The position numbers and the translations under genes were made by a program. Shown piece after piece: positions 23,297-36,400 of a DNA stretch of 64,000 nt. Source of the stretch: Holacanthus passer (Eukaryota; Chordata; Actinopteri; Pomacanthidae). The DNA lies in the NCBI GenBank assembly GCA_025331565.1, contig JAFREQ010000041.1:3162001-3226000 (forward strand), given 5' to 3'. Position 1 is the first letter of the stretch. Each line of letters opens with the position of its first letter. Below the pieces are notes generated by a model that saw nothing but the letters and a program-made list of their open reading frames with translations, was not told where the DNA came from and ran no database searches.

Positions 23297-26200
23297 GTAC
23301 GTCTCATTTGACGGATTATTTTAGAATACTCATAATTAATATGCTTTGCACATTTTTTTTTAATTTTCACTACAGATCATGTTACATCTTTAAAACGGAC
23401 TCAAGTGATTAGCTTAAGGTAAATACATGCATGAGAAATATGATGTGGACTGAAAAAAGCTAATTCAGCCATTGATTCAATACTATAATCATATATACAT
23501 TTTCCATCTTTACAGGGCACCAAATCTAATGTCTATATGCTGAATACAACGAACACGTTGTTGTTGTTTGTAGGAAATAACTGTCCCTGGGTTTCTTCTT
23601 ATTAATTTAAATCATAGTAACTTCTTATTAATGCTCCAGTCACATGTTCATGTCCTAATGTCATTTTCAACTTTTACCTCAGTACGATGAACTGGCACAT
23701 TACGGAGGCGCGATGGATGGAGTTGGAGTCCCCACCTCCATGTACGGAGACCCGCACGCACCCCGGCCCCTGTCTCAGGTCCACCACCTAAACCACGGGC
23801 CGCCACCGCACCCGACGCAGCACTATGGAGCCCATGCGCCGCACAACATCATGCCCAGCAGCATGGGCAGCGCTGTCAACGATGCACTAAAGAGAGACAA
23901 GGACCAGATCTACGGGTGCGGATATAATAGTAACAATAACAATAATGTGCAGATTTTTAGTATGAGATGACAGAAACTATTATAAATGAAACGTCTTTGG
24001 TTATTATTCAATAGGCACAAAAGCTAATTTTATTTCAGCTGTTAGGCAGACAGCCATAATGACATTTCACATGCAATCCATTTAAAATCTATTTTACAAC
24101 TAATTCTGTTTATGAGATTAAGTAATTTTCGATTCCGTTCTATTTTTCTGCTTGACACAAGACGAAATAATTTACCTTATAGGCCAGTAGCATGGACAGG
24201 TGCTTCAAATCTCTGAACAATTAGTTTCCATTGAAAAAAGATGAAGTTATCTCACCGCAGCGATGCTGCGCGTCTTCCTTTGCATTACGATCGAATAAAT
24301 ACATATTTGTTGCAGTTTACAAAGCGGGTTTCTTTAGTCAGACTCCCCAAGTTAATGTGAAATGTAATCTGTGGCTGCTTTGTTGTCCTGTGGGCAACTG
24401 TTCTTGTAGGCCTAATAACGGCTATAGAATCAATTGGTCTGTCTTCACCTGTGTTGCAGCCACCCTTTATTCCCTCTGCTGGCTCTTGTGTTCGAGAAAT
24501 GTGAGTTGGCTACCTGCACTCCCAGAGAGCCCGGGGTGGCGGGAGGTGACGTGTGCTCCTCCGACTCATTCAATGAAGACATAGCCGTGTTTGCAAAACA
24601 GGTAGGAGCGCGCAGGTGTAGTGAATATACTGCAAGTTAGTCCTGCAGCTGGCTGTGTTCACTAACAAAACTCCAACATATAATATTGTGGGACCAAATT
24701 AAGTCAAATGACTGATTGGATTATAATTTAGCCAGTATGATCAATGATTAAAATCACCCTGGTTTACTTCCTTCATTCTAAAGCTTAAAAAGTCGGCTTG
24801 AAAACACCTGACACTTTTCATTTTCTCTCCTTCAGATCCGCGCAGAGAAACCTTTATTTTCTTCCAACCCAGAGCTGGATAACTTGGTGAGCACTTTCTT
24901 CTATTTCTTTCGGTCTCCTTTGGTTCTTAGCTGTTTTCTGCTCTGTGTTGTTCTCTGCAGGCAGCACGACGTCACAGACTTGCCCGGGGCAACCTCAGAT
25001 AAATTTCTTTTTTGTCATAAAAGAAAAATATTTGTATAACGTCGAGAAGAAGCAAATGCACACAGTCATCCTTATTGTGGCACTCTGTGTATCTCTAAAA
25101 TTATATCTTATTTGTAATCATGTTTTTTGGGGGTGTTTTTTTTAGATGATTCAAGCGATTCAAGTCCTGCGATTTCATCTCCTGGAATTAGAGAAGGTAA
25201 GTATTCTCTCTTTTCTGTCAATGGTGGCTGGCTGCCAGATCTAACTGACACTTTTAATATATTTCATCATTCTGGTGCGCAGCTAAAACTCGGAGGATCT
25301 AAATGAAAAACTGAATTTCGCAGGTTCATGAGCTTTGTGATAACTTCTGCCACCGATACATCAGCTGCCTGAAAGGCAAAATGCCCATCGACCTGGTCAT
25401 AGAGGAGCGTGATGTCTGCAAGTCGGACTTCGACGACCTCTCGGGGTCCTCCACCAACCTCGCAGATCATGTGAGTTAATATGCCTGCTCTAAATGTTTA
25501 AAAAGAGTGCACAAGTGCGCCCCTTCTTCTCGCAAATGTTGAGGACCAACGACAGGATACGATCGTTTTCTTTGATCGCCATTTTTTAATTTAAGAGTCG
25601 TGTGAGTTGCTTGTAGAGGCCTGCGTGTAATTGGTGACTTCTATTATTATGTGTTGAAATATTACCTTTTGTTTAGCCTACTGACTTATAGCTGCCGTAT
25701 GCTGCAGTTCAGTGGTTACCAAAACTATGGTATGGGGCCCATCCGTGCACTCACAGAATAAATTTGAGGGGTCTTAAGACGATAAAAAGACAAGAAGAAA
25801 AAATATTTTTTCTGACTTTGCTCTAATCTTAGCATTTTTAAAACAACATACTGAATAGTCTCACCTCCTCAGATCTCTAAAAGCAATTCAGGTAAAACAA
25901 TCTGAGAAGGGGGGAAAAATCCCTGTTTGGGGGAATTTCTCATAATTTATTAACATATGCAATGTGTGACTGGGGTTGAATGAAGACATTGTTTCATTTT
26001 AATGAAATGAAATAAGAAAGAAAAATCTCATAAAACCAGATGAACAGTTGTTGGGTTTGGTGAGTTTTTGGTGGCATTAATGAAGCTGAGGGCTCCTGTT
26101 TGCTGTTTGATGGTGTGCCAGTCTTTCTGAGGGTGCTGTGCAGAGCCTCAGAGGAAGGTTTCTGGAAACATAGAAATAAACTGATCTGCTGAGTATAACC

Positions 26201-29200
26201 ACATTATTGACAGTTGAGATTAGTTGTTTAAATCATATCTCGCAAATATATTTACATAGCAAAGTAGCCAGACATGATAATGATGATCTTCACAGTGAAT
26301 GTAAGTGTAGCCAATAGGCTTATTATAGTTAGAGAAGAGGGGGTCTTTGCTTTGATTTCTAATGATGAATTTTTAATTTACAGATTTTTAAGTAGATTTT
26401 TGATAAGAATATAAAGTGAAAATAAATCCTAATTTCTGTATAACAAATTTTAAGACTCCCTTCAGTCTCTTGAAAATAAAACACAAACATTATTCAACCT
26501 TATTCAAATGTGCATGGCTATGGGATCATGAGAAATTTGCAACCTAACAATGGGCCAAAAAAGGCTGAGAGTGTCATTTTTACAATGTAAGAATAAATTC
26601 CTTAATATTTCAACTAGAAGCTTTTCAAATAATAATACTGGCACAAAATATTGTCTAGCTCCAGTGGGAAAACATCACTAGTGACTTCAGGGATTCATGA
26701 ACATACATTCTCTTTACTCTAGAGAGTGCAATTCTTAATATGCTTCCTTCTGCACCAAGCGGCAAAACACAATTTTATGTGTGTGAGTGTGTTTGAGGCC
26801 TCTAGTTGATGTGACAGGACACTCTCCTGCTGTAATGCCTTTCTTCTAACAGCTGTTGCATAATGGATGTGCTGCTCTCCTCCGGGTACAAAGACATGTA
26901 GCTCTGCAAAGTACATGCATGCTAACCACTGAGTGTACCATGATCTGTTTATCATTCACAAGGGCTAAAATCTGTGTTTGTGAATTTACAGGTATGTTTG
27001 TGTGTAAACCGCTGTTTTGATTTTACGTTTGGTTTGTTGGATGGTTGTATTTCTGCAGCAGGCCTCCTTTGACACTGTGTTTGGACAACATTCAAAATAC
27101 AGTGTCACAGAAGGTAATATTTTCAACATTCTACAACATTTTGTCTCTTGAGCTCTAACTTTCTGAAAGTGAGTGTTAAGATTTTATTGCATAATGTTCC
27201 AGTTTAAATCAGTGTTTTTCAAGAATTTTATTGAAAGTGTGATTTTCCTCAACCCTGTGTAGTGATCTGTGCGAGATACTTTCGAGAAAATTCCTGAAAG
27301 AAACTGAACAAATAGACATACCAATCTCTATTGGCATAATTTTTAAAAAAAGACAACAAACAAAACTGCACTAATTGAGATGAAAGTTAAAATATTTTTC
27401 TGTTGTCTGACATTTGGTAAATACATTTTTGGCCATTTCATCATTCATCAAAAAACTACTAATTACCAGTGTTTAGTAATGGGTTTTTTTTAAATTATTT
27501 TTTATTTTTATTCTTCAAGGATGAAAAACAATATTAGCATGTAGAGCATCATGTAATATATTAATTTCAAGCATGTTTACCTGTTTACCTACAATGGTTT
27601 AAGAAAATCATTGTAAAACCTTTACAATTACCATCAGGCAATACTCAAACTATGCATCAGGCAATACTCAAACTATGCATTTTAGCCTTTATTGGAGAGC
27701 CTGAAAGACTGAGGTGATGTGAGAGAGAAGGCATGCATCAAAGATCCCTGGTCTGAACTGAAGCTGGGACTAACTGGCGGGTAAATAATAAGTGAAAAAT
27801 AAGTAAGTAAGTAAATAGATGTAAATGTTTGTTACAGTTCTCTTCATCTGTGTATGAGAGTCATGCACAGATGATACACAGACTGTACATTATCCTCAAT
27901 CCCTATTAATTGTTTTTTTTTACAGATGGAGTGTTAGGGAGTAAGACCTTCATTAGCTTAATAAATATGGAAACACATGGCACCTCTTTAAGTAGCTGTG
28001 TGCACTGAGGAGTTGTAATTATTGTGAGGCTGGACAAGAAAAGAGGGGCCATCACTGAGAGGCCCCATTCACACTGCGCCATTGTCCTTGTGCTTCTTGT
28101 TGTCATCTGCCAAGCTCTTCATCTGATCACCATCCGGCAAACAGCTGACGCAGAGAGGCTGAAGAGCAAGATCTGCTGTTTGGTTTGGGCTTATGGCTGT
28201 CTGAGTGGCCAGGCAAATGAGTCCAATAAATACAGGGTGTCTCCCCAACATTGATCACAGAAACAGCCAGGACAGAGGAGGGCCACAAGCTGCAGAGCTA
28301 CTAAACTGTCCTCTAAACTCGCTCCTACTCTTTCTGCAGCTATATTTCAACCATCTCTCTTGCACAGAATGGTAATGTCGTTCTTGTCTCACATTTTTGA
28401 CAACTTGGTTGCTGCCTTACTATCCTAAGGCATGCATGCCTTGGGAAACTGCATAGATATAGACCTCATACTGGACCTACTGGACCTACTACCTTCCTCA
28501 TCACCTCTCTCTTTTCTCTTATTTTCCTTATTTCCTGTCTCCTGATGTGTGGACCTCTCCCTGACCCCTCAGAACCCAGCATCCTGGAGAGACATGGATG
28601 ACGCCCACTCCACGCCCTCTGTGGGCACCCCAGGACCATCCAGTGGGGGACATGTCTCCCAGAGTGGAGATAACACTAGTGAACTCGGTAAGAGTGTCCA
28701 CAGGCCTCCTGTGTCTTCTTTCATATCAAAGCTCTGACTTTCCTGTGACCTCTTTCTGAGGCATGGGCACTGCTGCCTGGTGACTTGAGGGGATTCTTTA
28801 ACGAAAGTTCATGCACAGTTCAACTGCTTTTGCAGGTATTTAACCGTAACCCTTATGTGCATCAATCTGCTGCTGAAAATAGTACCCAACAAATTTTCTC
28901 ATGTTTGAGTACCATTTGCTTAAGATTTACATCTTCAGATTGAACCAAGGGGCTTTGGGCTGAGTGCTGCAAACATGGTTAGAAGTTAGAAAGTACTGAG
29001 AGACAGACTGTAGCTACCATTGACAACAGTGATGTCAGGTCCTCTATAAAAAAAAAATTCTAGGAATTTGCGAATTTTAGCAGCCTGGGGTGTTTTATAT
29101 CTTCATGAAATGTTCACAGTGTGTACTGACTTAGAGGGTTCCAATTATTTTAGATTAAATATATATGAAAATTTGACTACATTTCACTCTAACAAAATGA

Positions 29201-32200
29201 ATAAATAGATAAAGGATGCACTACTTCCCCACCAGGATTTAGTCCTGGCAGTGTAGTGAAGCCACTGTAGTGTACTGTTTGTTTTGAAACAGCATTTTGA
29301 CATTGGTCATAGTAAACTGTATCTACAGAAAATCAAGATTTGATTTATTACCTAGTATTTCCAAAAACCCTGGCTACACACTTAATTAAGACATAAATAA
29401 ATATAACAAGCAAATACATTCTTAGAAAATACTGGTCCTTGTGTGTACATTGATACATCTGCACTTTTAAAATTACATAGTGGAGTTTTGACAGATGTGA
29501 AGGATCTAAACTTCTACTTCAAGTAAGGGGAGCGAGGGTTAACAATTTCAGGTCAGTTAGTGCTGATGAAGAGATCTTCTGAGTTTACTCTAGTTGTTTG
29601 CTGTTATTGTCTGCCACTATCTCCGACTGATGACATCCAGCTCTGGTCCTTATTGCGTTGCCCTGGTGTTCCTGCACTTAATGTGATTTCTGATGTGCTA
29701 ATTGGAGGCTATAAGGGTTTTATGGCTTGTTTTTGTTTTTCTCCCCTTTGGGCACAGTAAAAATAGAATAGGCTTTAAAGCAACTTTCCACCCTCTTCCC
29801 ATCAGGCATCAAGGAGTAGAGGATTGAGGAGAACAATAGGAGGATGCTTAGCAAGACAAAACAAACTTGGAGGATTAAGAGACAATCAGGAACAGATCAA
29901 GACTCTTCCTTTGATTTTACAACTGGCACTTTTGAACACCATTTTAGCCTCTCAACTTCTCCTAAGATGCACTGACAGTGTGGCATGTTTGTTTTGGTAA
30001 ATCTTAATTCACCCATTTAGGATCCAGAACTTGTGTGTTAAGGCAAGCTGAGAAAGGCCACCATGTGAATAGCTTCTTTCCTTTAGGGTTTTTTAAACAA
30101 CAGTGGGGGGAAAACCCAAGGCCCATGCCCTTTTGACCTGGGAGAGAATGCATAGAGGATGGGGGTGTAGAATGCCCCCCGTAGGGATGTAAGGACAGAG
30201 CACTTTATGTATGAGTAACAAAGGAAAAGAAGAGGGGCAGAATGATCAGAGCTGTGGTTGCTGCTGCAGGATCTACTGCATGCTACCTGCTGCTTCTCCC
30301 TGGGCATCTCTGCTTTTTTTTCCCAGTCTATTGTCATGCCAGGGAAGAGTCAAACACACAACCAGATCCTTCTACAAGGATAGAAAGGACAGTGTGAGGC
30401 ATGCTAATCACACTAATTTCAACAGGGGCAGGTAGATGGTCTTCATAGAGTTGTAATAATGTTATCAGTACTTGGAAAGGACAGGCACCTTTTTCATGAA
30501 GTACACTGAATGCAGGGAAAGACATCTTATTGATTTATCTCAACAATTGTGTGCCTTTGTCCAGTATCACCTCCACTGTTTATATTTTTAGCATTACCAA
30601 GGTTCAACTTAAGTGAGCAGGGGAAATTTTGGGGAAACTGATGTCGAGTTCACACTCCGGGGTTGTAGTCCATTTTCTACTTGCTAACAAAGCCCCTAGA
30701 TCAGAGACAAATCATTATGTGTGAACTGTTCAAAGACACAATCCAAGAGCTTGCTGATGCCTTGCAGGTGGCCGAAAGATATCAAGCAGGCTAAATATCT
30801 GTTCATGTTGAGGATGGGTCAAGTAGCCATACAACAAGCCAGTGAGAACAGACAGGCTAGGGGAGAAATCGAGAAAGAGAGATGGAAGAGCACGGGAGCT
30901 GCAGCCAGAAATACCATATATTTTTGTTTCTTGTTTTTTTTTGCTACGAATCAGAGCACAAACAATTTGGAACAAACAAAAACAACTATTCTTCAGTTCC
31001 TGTGTTACTTCTCTTGTGTGTTTTCCTGACAAAACAAACGTAGATTGGAGACCAGACAGACTCGCAGAGGATTCCTTCTGGTGGAAGATCTTGTCCTGTG
31101 TGACACCCTGTCACTTTGTCATGTAGTGTGCAAACCACAACAAGTTCAAGATTCCCAGGACAGTTGGGCGGTGTGAACAGTGCAGCAATCTGACAACTTT
31201 AAAAGTCATGTAGTGTGACCATGGCATTTGGTGATGCTTCACATTACAACAAAATTCAACCCTGTCTGCCACGACATATGATTATACACTACAAATTTTC
31301 CTTGCCAAAGCACAGTAGTGCACGACTTATGTCCAGAGCCACACTTCAGTGTAGGGGTGGGCGGTAGACAGTTCATAGTCATAGTCATCACCAGTGTGAT
31401 GTTACGCCACAACATGGATCCTCACCGTGATTAATCAATAATAGCTTTATTCCAGAAACATACGGCATTTTATTTTCTTCAAAAGTTCAGTTGTGGTCTG
31501 AATAGTTGTCCTTATACATTATATATCTTGTTGCAAATAAAAACAGAAAACATATTCACTATAATGGCCATTAAAATAGCCTACACTTATGCCAGGCTAA
31601 GCTAAGCTATCAATAAAGAGACAACTAGCGAAACATATACAAGAAAGGTTGGAGCTGTAATCTATATTGACTGAAAAGATATGAGTGTCGGAACCTGACA
31701 GGGAGACTGAGCCTTTTTAACGTGAGGAAACTCTCGTTAAAAAGACACACGGCACCTCCATTATTTGGAACTGGTTCGGTTTTTAAACATCTGACACATA
31801 GCAAACTTCAACAATATGCAAGGTATGCCGCCGTGTTGTGATAGCAAGAGGAAGAAACACAAGCAACTTGTTTCACCATTAAAAAAACACGCACGCCCGT
31901 GAATGCGAGCTAGCGACTGGGCTAAAACAAGCGCAAGTGGTACCAGCAGCGCCAGTGGAGCACATCCCAAAACTACACAGTTGTCACTCCAGACGTTGTT
32001 TACTTCAGCAACACCTTACTACAAGAGTAGTAAGAGATGGAAAGACATTACTCGGATCGCTATACATAGCAAAAGACATGAGTAATGATAAGTATAGAAA
32101 CCATTTATTATGTTATCCAAATATTAACTTTATTTGCATAACTACTTACAAAACATAAAAAAATCCTGATACCGTGATATAATACCATCACTGCTGAAAA

Positions 32201-33438
32201 GGTGAAAAATGCTGTGATATTAATTTCAGTTCATATCGCCCACCCGTACTTCACTGCCACTGCTGAAAGTAGTGTGCTGAATGGGAGTGTAGTGTATCCA
32301 GCTTTTATTCCAAAGACCAGGGCCTCATGTAGTGTGATGTCATTTGTCATGCCTCCATGCTCCAATGAAACCTTTCAAAATGCACTGTCTTTTGGGAACA
32401 CTAAAGCAGTGGCAATGTGGCTTTCAGCCCTGGCTAACCACAGGTAGATGATCCAACCACTGCTCCTCTGTAAGCTCCCAGATTTTGGTTGTTGCCTTGT
32501 AAGCTGTGTGATATGCAGAGGGGGCTGTCTTTGATAACTCAACCCCCAGAGTGACTGCTGTTGAACACAGTCAAAGGCGCTGAGCTCTACCAGCAATGTC
32601 AGGAAGGGGTTCTGGTGGAGGACAGGGAGGAGGCTTGAAATGTCCATCACAAAGACCCAAATAAAACGTAATGCAGTGAGGGGTGACTCAAAAAGATCCT
32701 GCACACTTGTGTTGAGTAATGGAATGTGAGGAAAAGGATGTGTTGCATCTTTTTGTCACATCCAGAGCCTGGAGTCAGGAGGAAGGAATGTGGCAAGGTG
32801 GAGATGCTGATATGCCAATGACATCACAACTTCACTCAGACCTTCAAGCTAATGTCCCTTTAGTATATGTCATGCTGTGGATCTCAGAAATGCTTTAAAA
32901 AGGGAGGGAAAAGACGTTAACAGTGAAAGAGGGGGACATGAGAAAGAGATCAATTTTGTCTGCTCTCACAGAAAAGTAATTATTTACATGAAAACAAATG
33001 ACTAAATTCATGATTTTCTGTACTATTAATTGTGAATATTTTATTCTTAAAGGGTCGGTTCACCCTAATTACAAAAATTATATTTTCTCACGTACCCCTA
33101 GAGACATCTATGCATGCAGATAGTATTGCTTCTTTGTTTCCGCCCCAATACAATGGAGGTCAATGGGTTTTCCCTTGTGCAGAATTCGAAAAAAAAAATA
33201 CATTTAACCTCACTGTGAACAGTTTTAACTGGCTCTACGTTCTACCAAAGAAACAGTCCCAGTAAACTTGCAGGGCCACTGCATAGGTCTTGCATCAATG
33301 TTTGCACTCTTGTGCTATTGCAATTATGTAATTGCTGGTGGCCTGCTGACCCAGTGTATTCCTTTTGAAATTTGAACAGCCTGCAGTTAATCAATTGCAA
33401 GAGACTGCTTTTTCATGACTGGCTCCTGGTTTGTGTGA

Positions 33439-33492
<54 letters not shown>

Positions 33493-36400
33493 CATACATA
33501 CACACACACACCTCTAACTTCTTACTGCCATTTGGTGCTACCAGCATGCAAACAGCTTTGCTTTAAACAGCTTTAAACAGTTGCATCTACCCATCAACAG
33601 CTCCTAATTGTCATGTTAACCTTCTCACATGGAGGATTCCCCATGTTTGTTGGAAACCTTCCAGACTAGAGCTGTGTATCATGTCTAATAAGGGGAGGGG
33701 CAGCAAGGTGTCACTGATGATGGATCAGGGCCCCGCTGGCTTTGCATCAATGATGCAACTGGGAGTGCTGCAATCAGTTCTGCTAGCCGCTCTGCACTTT
33801 GTCTTAAGAACACCTCATCCACCGACTTCTTCGCCCAGTGTTAACAGCCCCTGAGCCTCAGAGAGCAGAGACTGGGGAGGAGGAGAAGAGAGAGAAAATG
33901 AAGCTAAATTTAAATAATATATACAGTTTCAAATGTCAAGAGTATCTGACATGTACAAGGGTATTTTGTGGACAAAAAAATAGTAAAATCATGACAATGT
34001 GACGGGGAGTGTGGATGGCCTCAAATACAACACACTAGAACAGATATTTGGTAATGTCCTTTAATAAAGGCAAAAGAAATCTTCTGAAACAAAAACTCAC
34101 AGAAGGGGTCGTGTCCAGGATTACCAAAAAAAAAACCACAGGGACAGGCAGACAGAAATCATGAACATAAAGTGAAATACAAACAGGAGACAAAGTGCAG
34201 ATACAAAAAAAAGACATGAACACTGACAAGCATGAGAGGAAGACAATCCGGCAAAATAAGAATAAGGTGGAGTGGCTTATATAAAGTACTGATTGGTGAC
34301 TGAAAACAGCTGAGTGCACAGGTGAGATGATTAGGTGGGAGTGGCCAGCAGGTGAGGTGAGGCAGAGGCAGGGTGAGTGGAAAAGTACTGAGACCTGGGA
34401 TGTAAAGCTATGGCAGGTGAATAGAGACAAACTATGACAGACAGTGGCTGACTGGACTATGACAAGACTGGATGACGACAAGATAATACTATGACAAGAT
34501 AATACTACGCCATGACAGAACTACGACAGGACTACGACAGAACAGAGATGGCAGAAATTGACATGGAACTAAGACATGACAGCAGAGATATGGCAGGACA
34601 AATACAAGACATGAACAGGACTCAGACATGACCACAGACAGAGAGACTGGACACAGACATGGCAGGGAATGTGACTAGGGCTGAACAGAGGCAGGCAGAA
34701 CTAAACTAAGGCACAGAGAATGAACAAAGACAGAGAGACTGGACTAAGACAAGGCAGACTGAAACTAAGACAGAGACTGAAACGAAGACTGAAGAACTGA
34801 GACAGAACACAGTAACATGGCTGGGAGAACTGTGACAGACAAAAACCTTTCACGAGGTAGGGAGTTAAAGCAACTGAAAGATGTGCAAGATAAGTAATTT
34901 TGGTCTATATGTTTATTCCCCAATACAAACCAACTCCCCCCCAAATTTTTACTGCAAATATCTTGAATTAGGTTCAGTTAAAATTATCTTACTGGACTTA
35001 ACTATTCAAGAAAATAAGGGCTTTTTAGGGCTTAATATTAGATACATTTAGTTGGCAAGATGTTTGTTTTTTTTGCAAGAACTTATTCATGGGTTGATGA
35101 AGCAGTTACCTTCAATACAATATGTGAATACATGTTGAGAAACAGTATACATCATACTGTAATTACAAATTACCCTTCAAACCAGCTAACAGAATCCACC
35201 ACCTCCAGTGAAGAGAAAGAAATATATATTAAACATAATTAACACCTACAGTAATTCCTACATGTACATGCATAGAGTACATATTTTAATAGATACAGTA
35301 CAAGAAATACAGTAAAAAGTGAGAAATATGATGTTAACAGGATACATACATCAATAAGTATTATTTTAAGTAGAAAAGAATACAACAGCAATGGAAGAGA
35401 CTGCTCACTCAGTCAGGCATTGATAGAACACGAACAACCCTGTGGCAAAGCTTTAATGTTAACTTTTTGAATTTTACTGAGTAAGAGATACCATTGACTC
35501 AGAGTAGGTACAGTATTTGATCCAGTTTCCAGTGTTATACTGCTAACCTCCTGCCTAATATAAAAGCTACCTGTCATTCATCAACAAACTTAGGGAAGCG
35601 AAGTAAGAGGGAAATTTCAGCACTTTTCACAATATCTCAGTGACTTCTGAATATTTGAAATGCAGCATGGAACAAAAAAAAGTGATAGAAGATATAAAGA
35701 GTTATAAATCTATAACAGCACTGGATGAACAGAGTTGAGTATATAAGAGCAGAAGAGGTAGAAGGGGGTAGAAAGGATAGGAAGACTTCTCTTCATATCT
35801 TAGGGTGCTGTTTTTTATGTGTTTTTCTTCTTAGCCCTGAGGCAATACTCCAGCCATCCCTGTGGTAATGCCCACCCCTCCATCTACGCTCACTTCACCT
35901 ACCCCCTCTAGGGTCACGCGTGCAGACACTGGCAGGCAGGGTGAAGCGGGGGGGTGGAAAGAGAAGAGGGGGCAAGGGTGAAGGGGGGCATGGGAGACTT
36001 GCAAGGGTGTATGACTTTGAGACTGCACTGTCACACACTGGTTAGATTGGCTGAGTTGCTGGGGAACAGTCAGAAGCGATTAGTGTAGCAGAGGATCTGC
36101 CCCGCGGCTTTCCCTTCTCTGGAGCAGAATAAAGAGGGATGAGGAGAGGAAAGGAGGTGGACCAGGGTGGGGTATCGAGGAGGGTGGGTGGAGGGGAGAA
36201 CAGCGTGTCTTCCTTAGATATAATTAGGCTCAGAGAGTCAAAAATACTACAGTACCACTCAAATCTAAAACTCAGTCATCGTTAGTCCACTGTTTATTAT
36301 TGAGGCCTCTCAACACTCTCACGCACACATGCGCACACATGCACACACATGCACACCCTAGACAGTCCCCTGAGGGAACCTTTGCCCAGAAGAAGTAACC

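Larger units (their letters stand above)
25471..28572 (+). other. meis2 intron 6
   Basis: 3.1 kb. It contains a repeat-like segment (25711-25830), a 23-bp tandem duplication (27632-27677), a possible extra exon (27059-27113, see findings) and a block of even composition at 28030-28260 that may be conserved non-coding DNA. No other coding exon seen. Confidence 0.6.

Noticed and set aside
23713..23970. Frame starting at MDGVGV
   Set aside because: Internal methionine of meis2 exon 2, reading into intron 2. The true start is MAQR at 23285.
24231..24640. Two frames around exon 3
   Set aside because: They mix intron sequence with exon 3; the exon is defined by splice sites 24460-24601.
34035..34481. 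148-codon minus-strand frame rich in Ser, Leu and Cys
   Set aside because: Reads through the pyrimidine-rich leader of an LTR-like fragment; no protein feature.
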